In this document: positions 9,202 to 17,530 of the stretch, piece by piece
How positions within the stretch are numbered: the first letter of the stretch is position 1
Layout of the letters: each line of letters starts with the position of its first letter
Program-made: the position numbers and the translations under genes
Origin: Acidimicrobiia bacterium
GTDB lineage: Bacteria > Actinomycetota > Acidimicrobiia > Spongiisociales > ZC4RG35
DNA length: 64,000 nt
Assembly (NCBI GenBank): GCA_028284765.1
Contig: JANQRA010000023.1
Location: 1 to 64,000 of the forward strand
Reading direction: 5' to 3'
The notes under the pieces: generated by a model
Told to the model about the DNA's origin: nothing
The model's input: only the letters and a program-made list of their open reading frames with translations
Database searches by the model: none

Positions 9202-9738
9202 ATGCTGTTCTGGCATCTAGGCGGCACGCTTTGGCTGTTCAGATGGATATTCAGAGACCCCAAGGTCGATATCCGCTTTCTGCTGTTCGGTGCCATCCTT
9301 CCTGACTTGATAGACCTCCCGGTCGGCACACTTCTACTGGCCGATCGCTTCTCTACTGGAGAACTGTGGTTTCACTCTCTGATCCTGCCGTCGCTGTTCA
9401 TGACACTTGTCGTCATATTCACCCGTCGAGGGAGACGTCGTCGCGCCTGGATGGCGTTGGGGATCGGTTGGCTGTTGCACCTGCTTCTGGATGGAATGTG
9501 GACCAGTCAAGAGGTATTCGCCTGGCCGTTCTTCGGCTGGGAGATCCCACAAGGAGAGGCTCCGTTCTGGCCACTTGCTTGGGAGCGAGCGCTCTCCGAC
9601 CCATGGCGGTGGATCAAGGAGGCAGTGGCTTTGGGCTATCTCGCCTGGTTGTGGGTCGCACTCGGAATGGGTCAACGAGCCCGTCGGGAGTCAACGATGA
9701 AGACGGGCAGGCTGCCTGACTATGTCGAGGCGAGCTAG
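9202..9738 (+). CDS. Membrane-bound metal-dependent hydrolase-like protein (YdjM/DUF457 type)
   Basis: A 178-residue integral membrane protein with about four hydrophobic segments. Conserved polar positions inside them, HLGGTLW near the N-terminus, LPDLID, FHSLILPS and LLHLLLDGMW, match the His/Asp pattern of the YdjM/DUF457 family predicted to bind metal in the membrane. The biochemical reaction of this family is not known with confidence. It starts 4 bases after the zinc-ribbon gene and its 3' end overlaps the next lipoprotein gene by 17 bases, so translation is likely coupled. Confidence 0.75.
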   Translation: MLFWHLGGTLWLFRWIFRDPKVDIRFLLFGAILPDLIDLPVGTLLLADRFSTGELWFHSLILPSLFMTLVVIFTRRGRRRRAWMALGIGWLLHLLLDGMWTSQEVFAWPFFGWEIPQGEAPFWPLAWERALSDPWRWIKEAVALGYLAWLWVALGMGQRARRESTMKTGRLPDYVEAS

Positions 9739-10396
9739 CTGGATCACCGCGCTGGCGGCTTTGGCGGCCCTGACCGCATGCTCGCCGTCTGAAGATCCGG
9801 CCGCGACGACAGTCGCCGAGTCGAGGGGCGCCGAGTCGGCGCTCGAAGCGGTTGAGTCGGTTGTTGCAGCGGTGTCTGAGGGCAGCTTCGAGGAAGCCGG
9901 ACTTATCGCGGTCGAAGGGCAGGCCGCACTTGCAGCTCTCGCCGAGGGAGCCAGTTTCAGCGATGTCGCCGTGGCACTTCGTGAATCAGACCCTGAGGTC
10001 GCAGCCAACTTCTGGTCCGGCTTCGCCCAAGGTGCCGGGTCGTATCTCGCAGGGACCGTTTCCTATTTCGAAGGCGAGACCACGGCGGTTGATGGGGTTG
10101 CCTTCGAATCGATTCGGGTGCTCCCGGCCGATGGTTCAGAACGGACCCTATGGGTTCGGAACTCGGCTGGATACAAGGTCGATTTGTTCGCGTCCTTTGG
10201 TGTCGGCCTTGCCGACAAGATGATTGGGCCCGTAGAGCGGCTTCTTTCTGCTCAGACCGATGACTCGAGATACATCTTGGGTCGGCTTCAGTCGGTTGTG
10301 TCTTCTTTGTCGCTCGCTGCAGACAGTCCCGGGGTCAGCACAGAGACGAGGCAACAAATCCTCGCCTTGGTCGAGCTGATCACCAGGGTCAGCTAG
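9722..10396 (+). CDS. Predicted lipoprotein of unknown function
   Basis: A 224-residue protein with a lipoprotein signal peptide: positive N-terminus, hydrophobic core and lipobox LTAC with Cys20. A Ser/Thr/Ala-rich linker follows, then a mixed alpha/beta domain with no family I recognise. It is expected to be anchored on the outer face of the membrane. It overlaps the preceding membrane protein by 17 bases. Its stop codon shares CTAG with the stop of the convergent F420-type oxidoreductase. Confidence 0.75.
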   Translation: MSRRASWITALAALAALTACSPSEDPAATTVAESRGAESALEAVESVVAAVSEGSFEEAGLIAVEGQAALAALAEGASFSDVAVALRESDPEVAANFWSGFAQGAGSYLAGTVSYFEGETTAVDGVAFESIRVLPADGSERTLWVRNSAGYKVDLFASFGVGLADKMIGPVERLLSAQTDDSRYILGRLQSVVSSLSLAADSPGVSTETRQQILALVELITRVS

Positions 10397-11376
10397 CCAT
10401 TGCGAAGCAGCGGTAGGACTTCCTTGCCGAGTCGCTCGATCAGCGCAGGCTGATCCAACGCTGCCATCTGGAAAGTCACGACGTCAGCGCCGATGTCCTC
10501 GACGAGAGGCCGGTATGCGTCTGCGATCTCTTCGACGCTGTTCACCAGCGTGTAGCGCCCCAGGACTTCTTCCCTCGGAAGCTCGTCGGCACGCTCCCGC
10601 AATGTCTGCGGGTCGACTGCCTCGAGCCTGCCGGGTGCCCGCAACCCCCTCCAGGAGTAGAGGGCGTCCCAGGCCTCGTCCTCGTTGGCCGCAAAGAGGG
10701 ACCATCTGGTGGCGAGGATCATCGGGTCGGGCTTGCCAGCTTCGGAGGCGGCCGCCCGCAATGGGTCGATGACACGTTCGATGGTTTCGGACGGGTCTTT
10801 GACTGAGGTCACAACTCCCTGTGCCTTCTGACCAGCCAGTGTTGCCGACTTGGGTCCGCCTGCAGCCATCAGGATCGGAACTGGTCCCAGCGGCGGCGAG
10901 TAGAGCTTGGCGCGGTCGGTCTCGTAGTAGTCACCCTCGTACGTCAACTTCTCCCCGTCGAGGAGACGTCGCATGATCTCGAGTGATTCGGACATACGGG
11001 CGTTGCGTTCCGCGTACTTGGGGAACTCGTAGCCGAGCGGCCCCTCGTTGATGTTCTCTCCGGTTCCCACCCCCAGCATGAACCTGCCACCCGAAAGACG
11101 GTCCAAGGTGGCGGCCGCTTGAGCGACTACGGCCGGGTGGTACCGGAAAAGAGGCGTGGTCACACCTGTGGCGAACTCGATCTTGCTGGTCGCGGCGGCC
11201 ATGGCGCCGATCGTCGAGAACGCGAACCCTGAGGCTGAAGCATCGTCGACCCAAGGGTGGAAGTGCTCCGACACGACAACTGCGTCAAACCCGCTCTCTT
11301 CGGCGAGGACGGCATGTCGAACGAGCTCTTCAGGTTGCCACTGCTCGTGGCCGCAGAAATATGCAAACTTGGTCAT
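10393..11376 (-). CDS. F420-dependent LLM-class oxidoreductase (glucose-6-phosphate dehydrogenase-like)
   Basis: A 327-residue luciferase-like TIM-barrel protein. The N-terminus FAYFCGHEQW, the SEHFHPW segment, the GVTTP strand and GVGTGENINE loop match the F420-dependent G6PDH-like subgroup (TIGR03557 type). These enzymes transfer hydride between coenzyme F420 and a sugar phosphate, alcohol or hydroxyl; the substrate here is not certain. Length is typical. It is a monocistronic minus-strand gene by position, convergent with the upstream lipoprotein gene. Confidence 0.88.
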   Translation of the reverse strand: MTKFAYFCGHEQWQPEELVRHAVLAEESGFDAVVVSEHFHPWVDDASASGFAFSTIGAMAAATSKIEFATGVTTPLFRYHPAVVAQAAATLDRLSGGRFMLGVGTGENINEGPLGYEFPKYAERNARMSESLEIMRRLLDGEKLTYEGDYYETDRAKLYSPPLGPVPILMAAGGPKSATLAGQKAQGVVTSVKDPSETIERVIDPLRAAASEAGKPDPMILATRWSLFAANEDEAWDALYSWRGLRAPGRLEAVDPQTLRERADELPREEVLGRYTLVNSVEEIADAYRPLVEDIGADVVTFQMAALDQPALIERLGKEVLPLLRNG

Positions 11377-11416
11377 CAGTGTGATCTTGCCACGTCGCGG
11401 GGGTTCTCCGGTCCGG

Positions 11417-13084
11417 CTATTGGTAGCTCACGAAGACCGGTGTGGGCTGCTTCGACATGGTCGATTCAGGGGTTGGTGGCCCAGGTTCGTCTTCGTCGAA
11501 GAAGTTCTTCCAGCCCCAAGCCCAATGAGCGTCTTCGGCGCCTTCCTGAAGGACGCTCCAGGTGTTGTCTTTCTGTGGCTCCGTGCCGTCACCATCCATC
11601 TGGATAACCATCTGGATCTCAGGCCTCTCGATGATGTCGCCTCGATTCTGAATCATGGAAGTGCGGAACTGATGGACGATCATCATCTTCTGTGGCAATC
11701 CGTTGTCACGGACGAGGTCTGCCACCCAGTTCACAGTCTCATTGACCTCGGAGGCCTGTACTGATCCGACTTGTTCCAGGTGAACCTGGTCGGGGAGGAG
11801 ACGCCATTCGGGGTCGAGAGCGAGTCCGACGTATGGAAGACGCAGTAGGTCTTCGTAGATCTTCGCTTGTGTCAGAAAGTCGGTTCGTCCGGACTGCAGG
11901 TCGAGGATCACGTACATGTCGTTGTCGCCTGCGTACTCGATCCATTCGGTGAACGTTTCCGGCGGCCATTCGTAGCTGTAGTTGCCGTCGTCACCGGCCC
12001 CGGCAGACGCTACGGAAGCGATGATCTCGAACGTTGGGATCACTTGAGCGCCGTCGCCCGAATAAGCGTCGACGAACTCCTGCATCAAGGCCCTGGTCTC
12101 GGCCGGGCTTTGCTCGCCGAGAATCCCCAGGTCGTCGGTGCCGGGAAAGCCATAGAAGGCGACGTAGCGTCGAAGTCCTTCTTTCGGGAGGACATAGAAG
12201 CCTCCGCCCGGGACCTGCTGACCGTTCGTGAGTACGGCTCGCTCCCACTCCGAGGAGTTGCTTTGTTCGCCAATGGGCCGCATGGAGCTAGGAGACTGAC
12301 CGTTGAGGGCTTCTGCAACCTCTGGGTAGCCCAGCAGATCTTCGCCATCCACGGCGATCACCGATGCCCCAGAGGAGGCAGCGGTTGCGGACCCCAGGAG
12401 AATCGTCTCCGGGTTGGATGCATCGATTAGCCAGATGGAGCCGCCCGTCGGAGGTTGGGCGAGACCGACGACCACTTCGCTGGTGACAATGGAAGGTTCG
12501 GGTGGTGTGGAACCGGGCGGTGTGAGTTGTGGGCGAACGACACGGTCGCCAGCACTAATCGCTTCGGCAGTTTCGATAATAGTTGCCGAGTTCACCTCAG
12601 ATCCGAGTGCGATTTCAGTCTCGACGCCGAGGGCTTCCTTGGCGGCATCAACCGCACTGGTGATGTCGTGGGTAACGGTCTCGGCTCCTCCAGGAGCGTC
12701 CACGGTGATCGATCCCACCACGTGGACGCGCGACGCCTTGAGCCGTCCCAACTCCGCCGCCAGCCGAGGTTCCGGGAAGAACAGCGGGCCCTGCAGGGCA
12801 GCTGCGAGCTGGGATGCCACTGCGATTTGGTTGAGGTCTCCTTCGCCCACAACTACGACGTCGTTCGCACAGGTAAACGTCTCAGCTGCCAGAAAGAGGG
12901 CATCGCTCGAAAGAGCACCGGTGTCTAGCGGCGTGTTGTCGGCGGTTGTCCGAATGCACTCCGCGGAGGGCGGGTTGGTGGCGGAGGTGCCTGCTGTGCC
13001 TTCAGGATCGTCGCCCAGGATCGATGAGCAAGCCGTGACCAGGACGGCGACGAATCCAGCGACTAGGAGGGTGGAACGCTTCAA
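11417..13084 (-). CDS. Large lipoprotein with CWB2-like N-terminal region and a glycosidase-like barrel
   Basis: 555 residues. The lipobox is VTAC with Cys19. Residues 60-300 contain alternating short motifs (ASQLAAALQGPLFF, SRVHVVGSI, ASVIAVDGEDLLG) that resemble cell-wall-binding repeat 2 modules. Residues 310-520 (GFYVLPKEG, VILDLQSG, VGLALDPEW, MMIVHQF) look like a TIM-barrel hydrolase domain of unknown specificity. The likely place is the outer face of the membrane, touching the wall. Both domain calls rest on reading motifs by eye. The gene sits 18 bases behind the permease gene on the same strand. Confidence 0.7.
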   Translation of the reverse strand: MKRSTLLVAGFVAVLVTACSSILGDDPEGTAGTSATNPPSAECIRTTADNTPLDTGALSSDALFLAAETFTCANDVVVVGEGDLNQIAVASQLAAALQGPLFFPEPRLAAELGRLKASRVHVVGSITVDAPGGAETVTHDITSAVDAAKEALGVETEIALGSEVNSATIIETAEAISAGDRVVRPQLTPPGSTPPEPSIVTSEVVVGLAQPPTGGSIWLIDASNPETILLGSATAASSGASVIAVDGEDLLGYPEVAEALNGQSPSSMRPIGEQSNSSEWERAVLTNGQQVPGGGFYVLPKEGLRRYVAFYGFPGTDDLGILGEQSPAETRALMQEFVDAYSGDGAQVIPTFEIIASVASAGAGDDGNYSYEWPPETFTEWIEYAGDNDMYVILDLQSGRTDFLTQAKIYEDLLRLPYVGLALDPEWRLLPDQVHLEQVGSVQASEVNETVNWVADLVRDNGLPQKMMIVHQFRTSMIQNRGDIIERPEIQMVIQMDGDGTEPQKDNTWSVLQEGAEDAHWAWGWKNFFDEDEPGPPTPESTMSKQPTPVFVSYQ

Positions 13085-13102
13085 AAGCGACCTGAATCGT
13101 AC

Positions 13103-14293
13103 CTAGTGCCCCCGTGTATAGAGGGTTTTCCACAGGAGACCGACCACCAGCAGCCCCGCTCCGGTGAGCCAGATACCTAGGGGCACGAAGAAGCTCAGGA
13201 ACACACAGCTGGCCAGACCGAGCCATGAGACGACCCGTCGACGGTCGACTGCGAGGGCTGCAAGGTTGGTGATTCCGTAGTAGAGGAGAACGGTCATCGC
13301 GGAGAAGCTCCAGGTCGTGGCAAATCCTTGGAATTGAGTGACTGCTGCAATCGCCACTCCGGCCAAGACCGTGGCAAAGAGCGGCTGATGATTCGAGTCG
13401 AGGTGGGCGAGCGGCTTTGGCATGTCACGACGCCTTCCCATGGCAAGCCATACCCGGGACAGGCCCAAGACCAGGTTCACAAGGACTCCCACCATCGCCG
13501 TGATCGCGCCTATTCGAATGACGAGGCTCGGACTGAAGCCGATTTGAAGGCCAACCCCCCAGAACTCGCCACCTCTGGATCGACCGCCCAGTTCGACGAG
13601 CAGGTAGAGAACGGTGGCGACGAAAAGGGTCACGACGACGGCTCGGGGGATGATGCGGGCCGGATCTCTCACCTCTTCACCCAATGTGGCGATGCGTCCG
13701 TATCCGGTGAAAGCCACGAAGAGAAAAGCGATGGCACCGATCGGGTTGGGTGGATCGCCAACCGCAACGAATCCCTGTGCCCCGTCTGAACTGATGGCAA
13801 ACCAAACGATTGCGGCAACGGTGATCGCTACCAGAAGAGCGTTGACGGCCGTTGTCCGTCGCAAACCGAGCGCTACCAGGCCCGTGACCGCCAGCGTCGC
13901 CACGACCGGGAACCAACGGTCATCGATTCCCAAATACAAAGCGATTCCCAGCGCGGCCGTGGCGGCCGAAGCTGTCTTTGCCAGCAGGAATAGCCATCCA
14001 GCGCTAAATCCGAGCCAAGGGTTCAGTGTCCGATGTCCGTATTCGTATGTTCCGCCTGCGACCGGGAATCGACCTGCGAGGAAGGCGGAGGACAGACCGT
14101 TGAAGACGGCCACCAGCCCGGCGAGAGGAATCGCATAGATCACGAAGTCACCCCACCTGCCGGACGCAACCCCGATCGCCACGAAGGCACCGGTGCCCAG
14201 AATCGAGCCGAGCCCGGTGACGATCGCACCAAACAGGCCGAGTTCTCTCTTCAGTGACCCTTCGCTCACTTCAGAAGAGTGTCTCCGGCTCAA
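13103..14293 (-). CDS. APC-family amino acid permease
   Basis: A 396-residue integral membrane protein with about eleven hydrophobic segments. The N-terminus KRELGLFGAIVTGLGSILGTGAFV-like region has the family's Gly-rich unwound first helix that binds substrate, and TYEYGHRTLNP follows helix 3. It is somewhat shorter than usual (430-480), losing about one helix at the C-terminus. It probably imports an amino acid by proton symport. The substrate is unknown. Its 5' end overlaps the 3' end of the SRAP gene by 23 bases. Confidence 0.88.
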   Translation of the reverse strand: MSRRHSSEVSEGSLKRELGLFGAIVTGLGSILGTGAFVAIGVASGRWGDFVIYAIPLAGLVAVFNGLSSAFLAGRFPVAGGTYEYGHRTLNPWLGFSAGWLFLLAKTASAATAALGIALYLGIDDRWFPVVATLAVTGLVALGLRRTTAVNALLVAITVAAIVWFAISSDGAQGFVAVGDPPNPIGAIAFLFVAFTGYGRIATLGEEVRDPARIIPRAVVVTLFVATVLYLLVELGGRSRGGEFWGVGLQIGFSPSLVIRIGAITAMVGVLVNLVLGLSRVWLAMGRRRDMPKPLAHLDSNHQPLFATVLAGVAIAAVTQFQGFATTWSFSAMTVLLYYGITNLAALAVDRRRVVSWLGLASCVFLSFFVPLGIWLTGAGLLVVGLLWKTLYTRGH

Positions 14294-14954
14294 TCCGATC
14301 CCGCAGATCAGGGGTGTTGTTGCGGACGCTGTTCACCTTCCTGGACACCACATGCTCCATCAGGCTCTCAGGGTCCTCCGGGGTGATCAAGCCCCTAGCC
14401 ACCTCGGAGTCTGTCAGTTCTCTGTCCAGCCATGCATCCCAAGAAGACCGGGCCAGCGAGATGGGCATCCGATCGTGAATCTCAGCAATCAGACCGTCGG
14501 CAGCTGCGGTGAGTATCGAACATGTGCGCTGCCACTCCTGGGAGTCGTCGTCGAAGCGACTTGCCCAGATGCCGGCGAAAACCATGGGATGTCCGTCTGC
14601 TTTATATACCCAGTGGGGAGTCCTTCCCTCTTCTGGTGGCTCCCATTCGTAGAAGCCGTCCGCCGGGATCAGACAGCGTCGTTTGGCGAACGAGTCTCTG
14701 AAAGCTGCGGTTGTGTCAACCGTTTCGCTGCGCGCATTGATATGGATCGACTTGGTGTTTTTGGCCCAATGGGGGACCAGGCCCCACTTCATCGACCCAA
14801 GTTGTCTCACTCCGTCACGTTCAGCGATCACGTACACGGGATCGGTTGGTGCCACATTCCAACTCTTCTCCAGCTGATCCGTGACGACCTCATCGACGCC
14901 GAAGTACTCCGCGTAGAAGTCGAGGTCACCGGTAATCGAGAATCTGCCACACAC
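14271..14954 (-). CDS. SOS response-associated peptidase (SRAP/YedK, HMCES family)
   Basis: 227 residues. Cys2 right after the initiator Met (MCGRF) is the catalytic residue that forms a thiazolidine crosslink with abasic sites in single-stranded DNA. NVAPT with the active-site Asn, MKWGLVPHW, INARSET and CLIPADGFYEW are all present, as is the late His in HDRMP. The protein shields abasic sites during replication. It overlaps the permease gene and lies 10 bases behind the truncated haemoglobin gene, so it may be part of a minus-strand run beginning at rnpB. Confidence 0.95.
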   Translation of the reverse strand: MCGRFSITGDLDFYAEYFGVDEVVTDQLEKSWNVAPTDPVYVIAERDGVRQLGSMKWGLVPHWAKNTKSIHINARSETVDTTAAFRDSFAKRRCLIPADGFYEWEPPEEGRTPHWVYKADGHPMVFAGIWASRFDDDSQEWQRTCSILTAAADGLIAEIHDRMPISLARSSWDAWLDRELTDSEVARGLITPEDPESLMEHVVSRKVNSVRNNTPDLRDRIEPETLF

Positions 14955-14964
14955 AAGAACCCGC

Positions 14965-15378
14965 CTACTTGTTGATCATGTGGTCGGCGAGAGGAGAGAG
15001 CCTCGAGTCGAGGAATGAAGCCAACGGATCGCCAATCTCCTCCCGGGCGATTGCCTCTCGCATGCAGCGCATCCATTCAGCTGCCTCCTCGGCGCCAATC
15101 GGAAAGGGCATGTGACGCCTCCGAAGCTGGGGATGGCCCCACTTCATTTCGTACAGCGGAGGCCCGCCGAGCCACCCCGACAGATACATGTAGAACTTCC
15201 GTCGAGTGTTCACTGTGTTCTTGGGCAACATCGCCTGCAGGGTCGGTGAGGATTCTTCGACCACGTCGTAGAAAGAGTTGGCCAACGCGTTAACGGCATG
15301 GTCGCCACCCAGCTGGATGTAGGGAGAGGCCTCATCACCCCATGGGTGGGTAGCAGTGGGCTGGCCGTCGATAGTCAT
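14965..15378 (-). CDS. Group 2 truncated haemoglobin
   Basis: 137 residues from ATG at 15378; the frame runs on upstream only because it crosses rnpB. The proximal haem ligand is His89 (RRRHMPF), and Trp102 at the G8 position (AEWMRCM) is the group 2 hallmark. The FYMYLSGWLGGPPLY segment is also typical. These proteins bind oxygen or scavenge NO and peroxide near the membrane. No ribosome site is visible. The gene starts only 12 bases past the rnpB 3' end with no terminator between, so it may be read from the rnpB promoter. Confidence 0.92.
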   Translation of the reverse strand: MTIDGQPTATHPWGDEASPYIQLGGDHAVNALANSFYDVVEESSPTLQAMLPKNTVNTRRKFYMYLSGWLGGPPLYEMKWGHPQLRRRHMPFPIGAEEAAEWMRCMREAIAREEIGDPLASFLDSRLSPLADHMINK

Positions 15379-15390
15379 CTGGTGGTTGGG

Positions 15391-15762
15391 TGCGAGCCCG
15401 TCTGTAAGCCGGATTCTGTGCTCTGTCGGGTGCGACAGGCGACGATCATCCATCTGGGCGCTCCGTTGCCGGAGCGCTCATGCGGCCTACCCGAGGCAGT
15501 CGGGCGGGCAACCCTGCCTCTGCTTGGCCTTGCTCCGGGTGGGGTTTTCCTAGCCGGCCCCGTTGCCGGGGACGCTGGTGGTCTCTTACACCACCGTTTC
15601 ACCCTTGCCGTGCGGGCCGAAGCCCACGTTGGCGGTCTGTTCTCTGCGGCACTTTCCGTCGGGTCACCCCGCCTGGAAGTTATCCAGCACCCTGCCCTTT
15701 GGAGTCCGGACTTTCCTCGATGACAAGTGGGACCAGTCACCGCGATCGTCCGACGGGCTCGC
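15391..15762 (-). ncRNA. rnpB: RNase P RNA (bacterial A type)
   Basis: The minus strand holds the universal rnpB signatures: the CR I block GAGGAAAGTCCGGACTCC at 15718-15701 and the 3' block ACAGAATCCGGCTTA at 15419-15405. The two ends pair perfectly (15762-15752 with 15402-15392) to form helix P1, which fixes the ends to within a few bases. It is the catalytic RNA that trims 5' leaders from tRNA precursors. All plus and minus frames crossing it are spurious. The plus strand here has no gene. Confidence 0.97.
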
Positions 15763-15769
15763 ATGGCAC

Positions 15770-15799
15770 ATGATAACGATGACCGAGTCGGCAGCATCA
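15770..15799 (-). promoter_or_regulatory. rnpB promoter
   Basis: On the minus strand, TTGATG (15799-15794) and TATCAT (15775-15770) are separated by 18 bases, and the -10 lies 7 bases before the predicted 5' end of RNase P RNA. The -35 overlaps the stop codon of the upstream membrane protein gene. Confidence 0.7.
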
Positions 15800-16174
15800 A
15801 GCGGCACCTCTCAGAGTCCTGCCCCCGAGCCATCCGCCGAGACCGGAAATGGCCGCAGACAGCAATGCCAGCCAGAGGATGGTCAGAGCCCCGGCATTGC
15901 TTCCTCCAAATCGGGCGATGGCCATGATCACAAAGGCGAGAAGCAGCCCCGTGACCATTCCGTGAAAGCGGTGGGAGTGGACGGCTCGTCGCCCGCCAAT
16001 CCATCCGCCTGCGAAGAGCCCGAGAACGACGCCGACCACCAGACCCACGTCGGCGCCCGATTCGAGCCCAACGATCGACAGGACGCCGCTCAGGCTCAGT
16101 GCGATGACGGTGGCGACGAGTCCGCCGGTGGCCACGCCCAGCAGAAGCGCGCCAACGTTCAAGGCGGCAAGCAT
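15797..16174 (-). CDS. Small four-helix membrane protein (TIGR04086-like)
   Basis: 125 residues with about four hydrophobic segments and Gly-rich helix contacts (GLFAGGWIGGRR, GLGGWLGGR), the pattern of the TIGR04086/DUF3792-like family. The function is unknown. It ends 34 bases before the rnpB 5' end, and its stop codon forms part of the rnpB -35. It is divergent from the aquaporin gene. Confidence 0.6.
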   Translation of the reverse strand: MLAALNVGALLLGVATGGLVATVIALSLSGVLSIVGLESGADVGLVVGVVLGLFAGGWIGGRRAVHSHRFHGMVTGLLLAFVIMAIARFGGSNAGALTILWLALLSAAISGLGGWLGGRTLRGAA

Positions 16175-16290
16175 GCAGCTGATGATGGCATAAATCCGGA
16201 AGACCCGAAGACGCTCGAAATAGCCTGATCACGAAACCTTTGTCGGTTGATCCAGGTCGTAGACCCGGAGATAGAAAAGAGGAGACCAAG

Positions 16291-16938
16291 TTGGTAATCA
16301 ACAAGTATCTGGCAGAGCTCCTGGGAACCCTGATCCTGGTTGGACTGGGTTCGATGGGAATCCTCGCAGTCGGAGGAGCCACGGGTGCAGCTGAGATCAT
16401 GGCGATCGGGTTCGGGTTCGGGTTGGCACTGCTCGCTGGCATATGGGCGGTGGCCCATGTCAGTGGCGCCCACTTCAACCCTGCGGTGACGCTGGCGATG
16501 CTGCTCGACGGGCGGATCTCGCTGAGTGACGCGATTGGCTATTGGATCGCTCAGTTCGCAGGAGCAACGGTTGGTTCGCTCATCGTGCTTGCGGCTGCTG
16601 GGGAGCGTTCCGCAGTGGCGGCAACCGCTACTGGCTACACGGACTTCGGAACCGGCCTCACCGTCGAGATCCTGCTCACAGCCGTGTTCGTTTGGGTGAT
16701 CATGGCTGTAACGCGGACCGGTCACAATCATGCTCCGGCGGCCATTGCTTTGGTCTTGGTTGGGATCCACATCGTCGGTATCCCGTTCTCAGGAGCCTCG
16801 GTCAACCCCGCACGCTCCTTTGGCCCGGCCGTTGTGGGCGATCCGTTCAACGATCAGTTGTGGCTCTACCTGTATGCACCTTTGATTGGTGCGGTAGTGG
16901 CTTACGCCCTCTACAAGCTGTTCCCAGCAGACGAATAG
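16291..16938 (+). CDS. Aquaporin (MIP family)
   Basis: I chose TTG 16291 because an AGAGGAG ribosome site lies about 10 bases upstream, giving 215 residues; a longer TTG frame at 16240 adds a charged tail with no hydrophobic value. Six membrane segments and two NPA boxes are visible (residues 63-65 in HFNPAVT and 172-174 in VNPARS). NPARS rather than NPARD, and a His in the fifth helix (GIHIVGIP), favour a water channel of the AqpZ type over a glycerol facilitator. It is a single-gene unit closed by a strong terminator. Confidence 0.92.
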   Translation: MVINKYLAELLGTLILVGLGSMGILAVGGATGAAEIMAIGFGFGLALLAGIWAVAHVSGAHFNPAVTLAMLLDGRISLSDAIGYWIAQFAGATVGSLIVLAAAGERSAVAATATGYTDFGTGLTVEILLTAVFVWVIMAVTRTGHNHAPAAIALVLVGIHIVGIPFSGASVNPARSFGPAVVGDPFNDQLWLYLYAPLIGAVVAYALYKLFPADE

Positions 16939-16958
16939 GAACCGCGGAACCGATCCGG

Positions 16959-16982
16959 AAAGGGGCCCTTCGGGGCCCCTTT
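16959..16982 (+). terminator. Strong hairpin terminator behind the aquaporin gene
   Basis: A 10-bp stem (AAAGGGGCCC with GGGCCCCTTT) is capped by a TTCG tetraloop in the very stable C(TTCG)G context. It sits between two converging genes, abutting the stop at 16983, and may work in both directions. Confidence 0.85.
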
Positions 16983-17441
16983 CTACATGAAGAGGGGGTC
17001 TTCTCCGAGGTCTTCTAAGCCCAGCACCCAACCAGCTGGCAGATTCCAATGACGAGCGCCATTGACCATTGCTTCCAAGTACTCAGGGCTCGGCCGGAGC
17101 TCACCGTTCGCCGGTTCGGAGGTAACAAAGGTGAGGCAATCGTGTTTGTTGCCTTCCCGGTCCACGGCCTTGAGGTCAAAGCCCGGGACCCGGCCTTCTG
17201 CCGCCTCCGCTTCGGCTACGGCTGAGATCTCCTCATCGGGGAGTTCGAAGACACCGCCCCAGACGGTGTTGCCGGCCGCCTTGGTGAGAGTTGGCACCGC
17301 ACCCTCATCGTGGTCGACGAAATCGAGTCTCGTCTCCGGATAGTGGGCGATGAACGCAAACTTCGACCCCGGGGCGATCTTCGAGATCCTCTCGGGGTCT
17401 AGTAACGATCCGTATGCGAAGTACAGCGTCGTCTTGGGCAC
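16983..17441 (-). CDS. Gamma-glutamylcyclotransferase-like protein
   Basis: The GTG start gives 152 residues. The fold signature YGSLL lies at residues 10-14 and a candidate general-base Glu82 sits in EAAEGR. Family members cleave gamma-glutamyl amino acids to 5-oxoproline, or act on gamma-glutamylamines; the substrate here is unknown. A TACTAT box lies just upstream of the GTG, consistent with a nearly leaderless transcript. The gene is divergent from the TGA-containing thioredoxin gene across 89 bases. Confidence 0.85.
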   Translation of the reverse strand: MPKTTLYFAYGSLLDPERISKIAPGSKFAFIAHYPETRLDFVDHDEGAVPTLTKAAGNTVWGGVFELPDEEISAVAEAEAAEGRVPGFDLKAVDREGNKHDCLTFVTSEPANGELRPSPEYLEAMVNGARHWNLPAGWVLGLEDLGEDPLFM

Positions 17442-17530
17442 GGGTCAGGGAATAGTACATGTCGCTCACCCAATGCATGGCAACCGTCGCTTTACATCGC
17501 TTATACAGAGATCGGTCTACGGTTCCGGCT

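Noticed and set aside
15298-15773. Open frames on both strands across rnpB
   Set aside because: The region matches RNase P RNA at both ends and its core blocks, so the frames are accidental.
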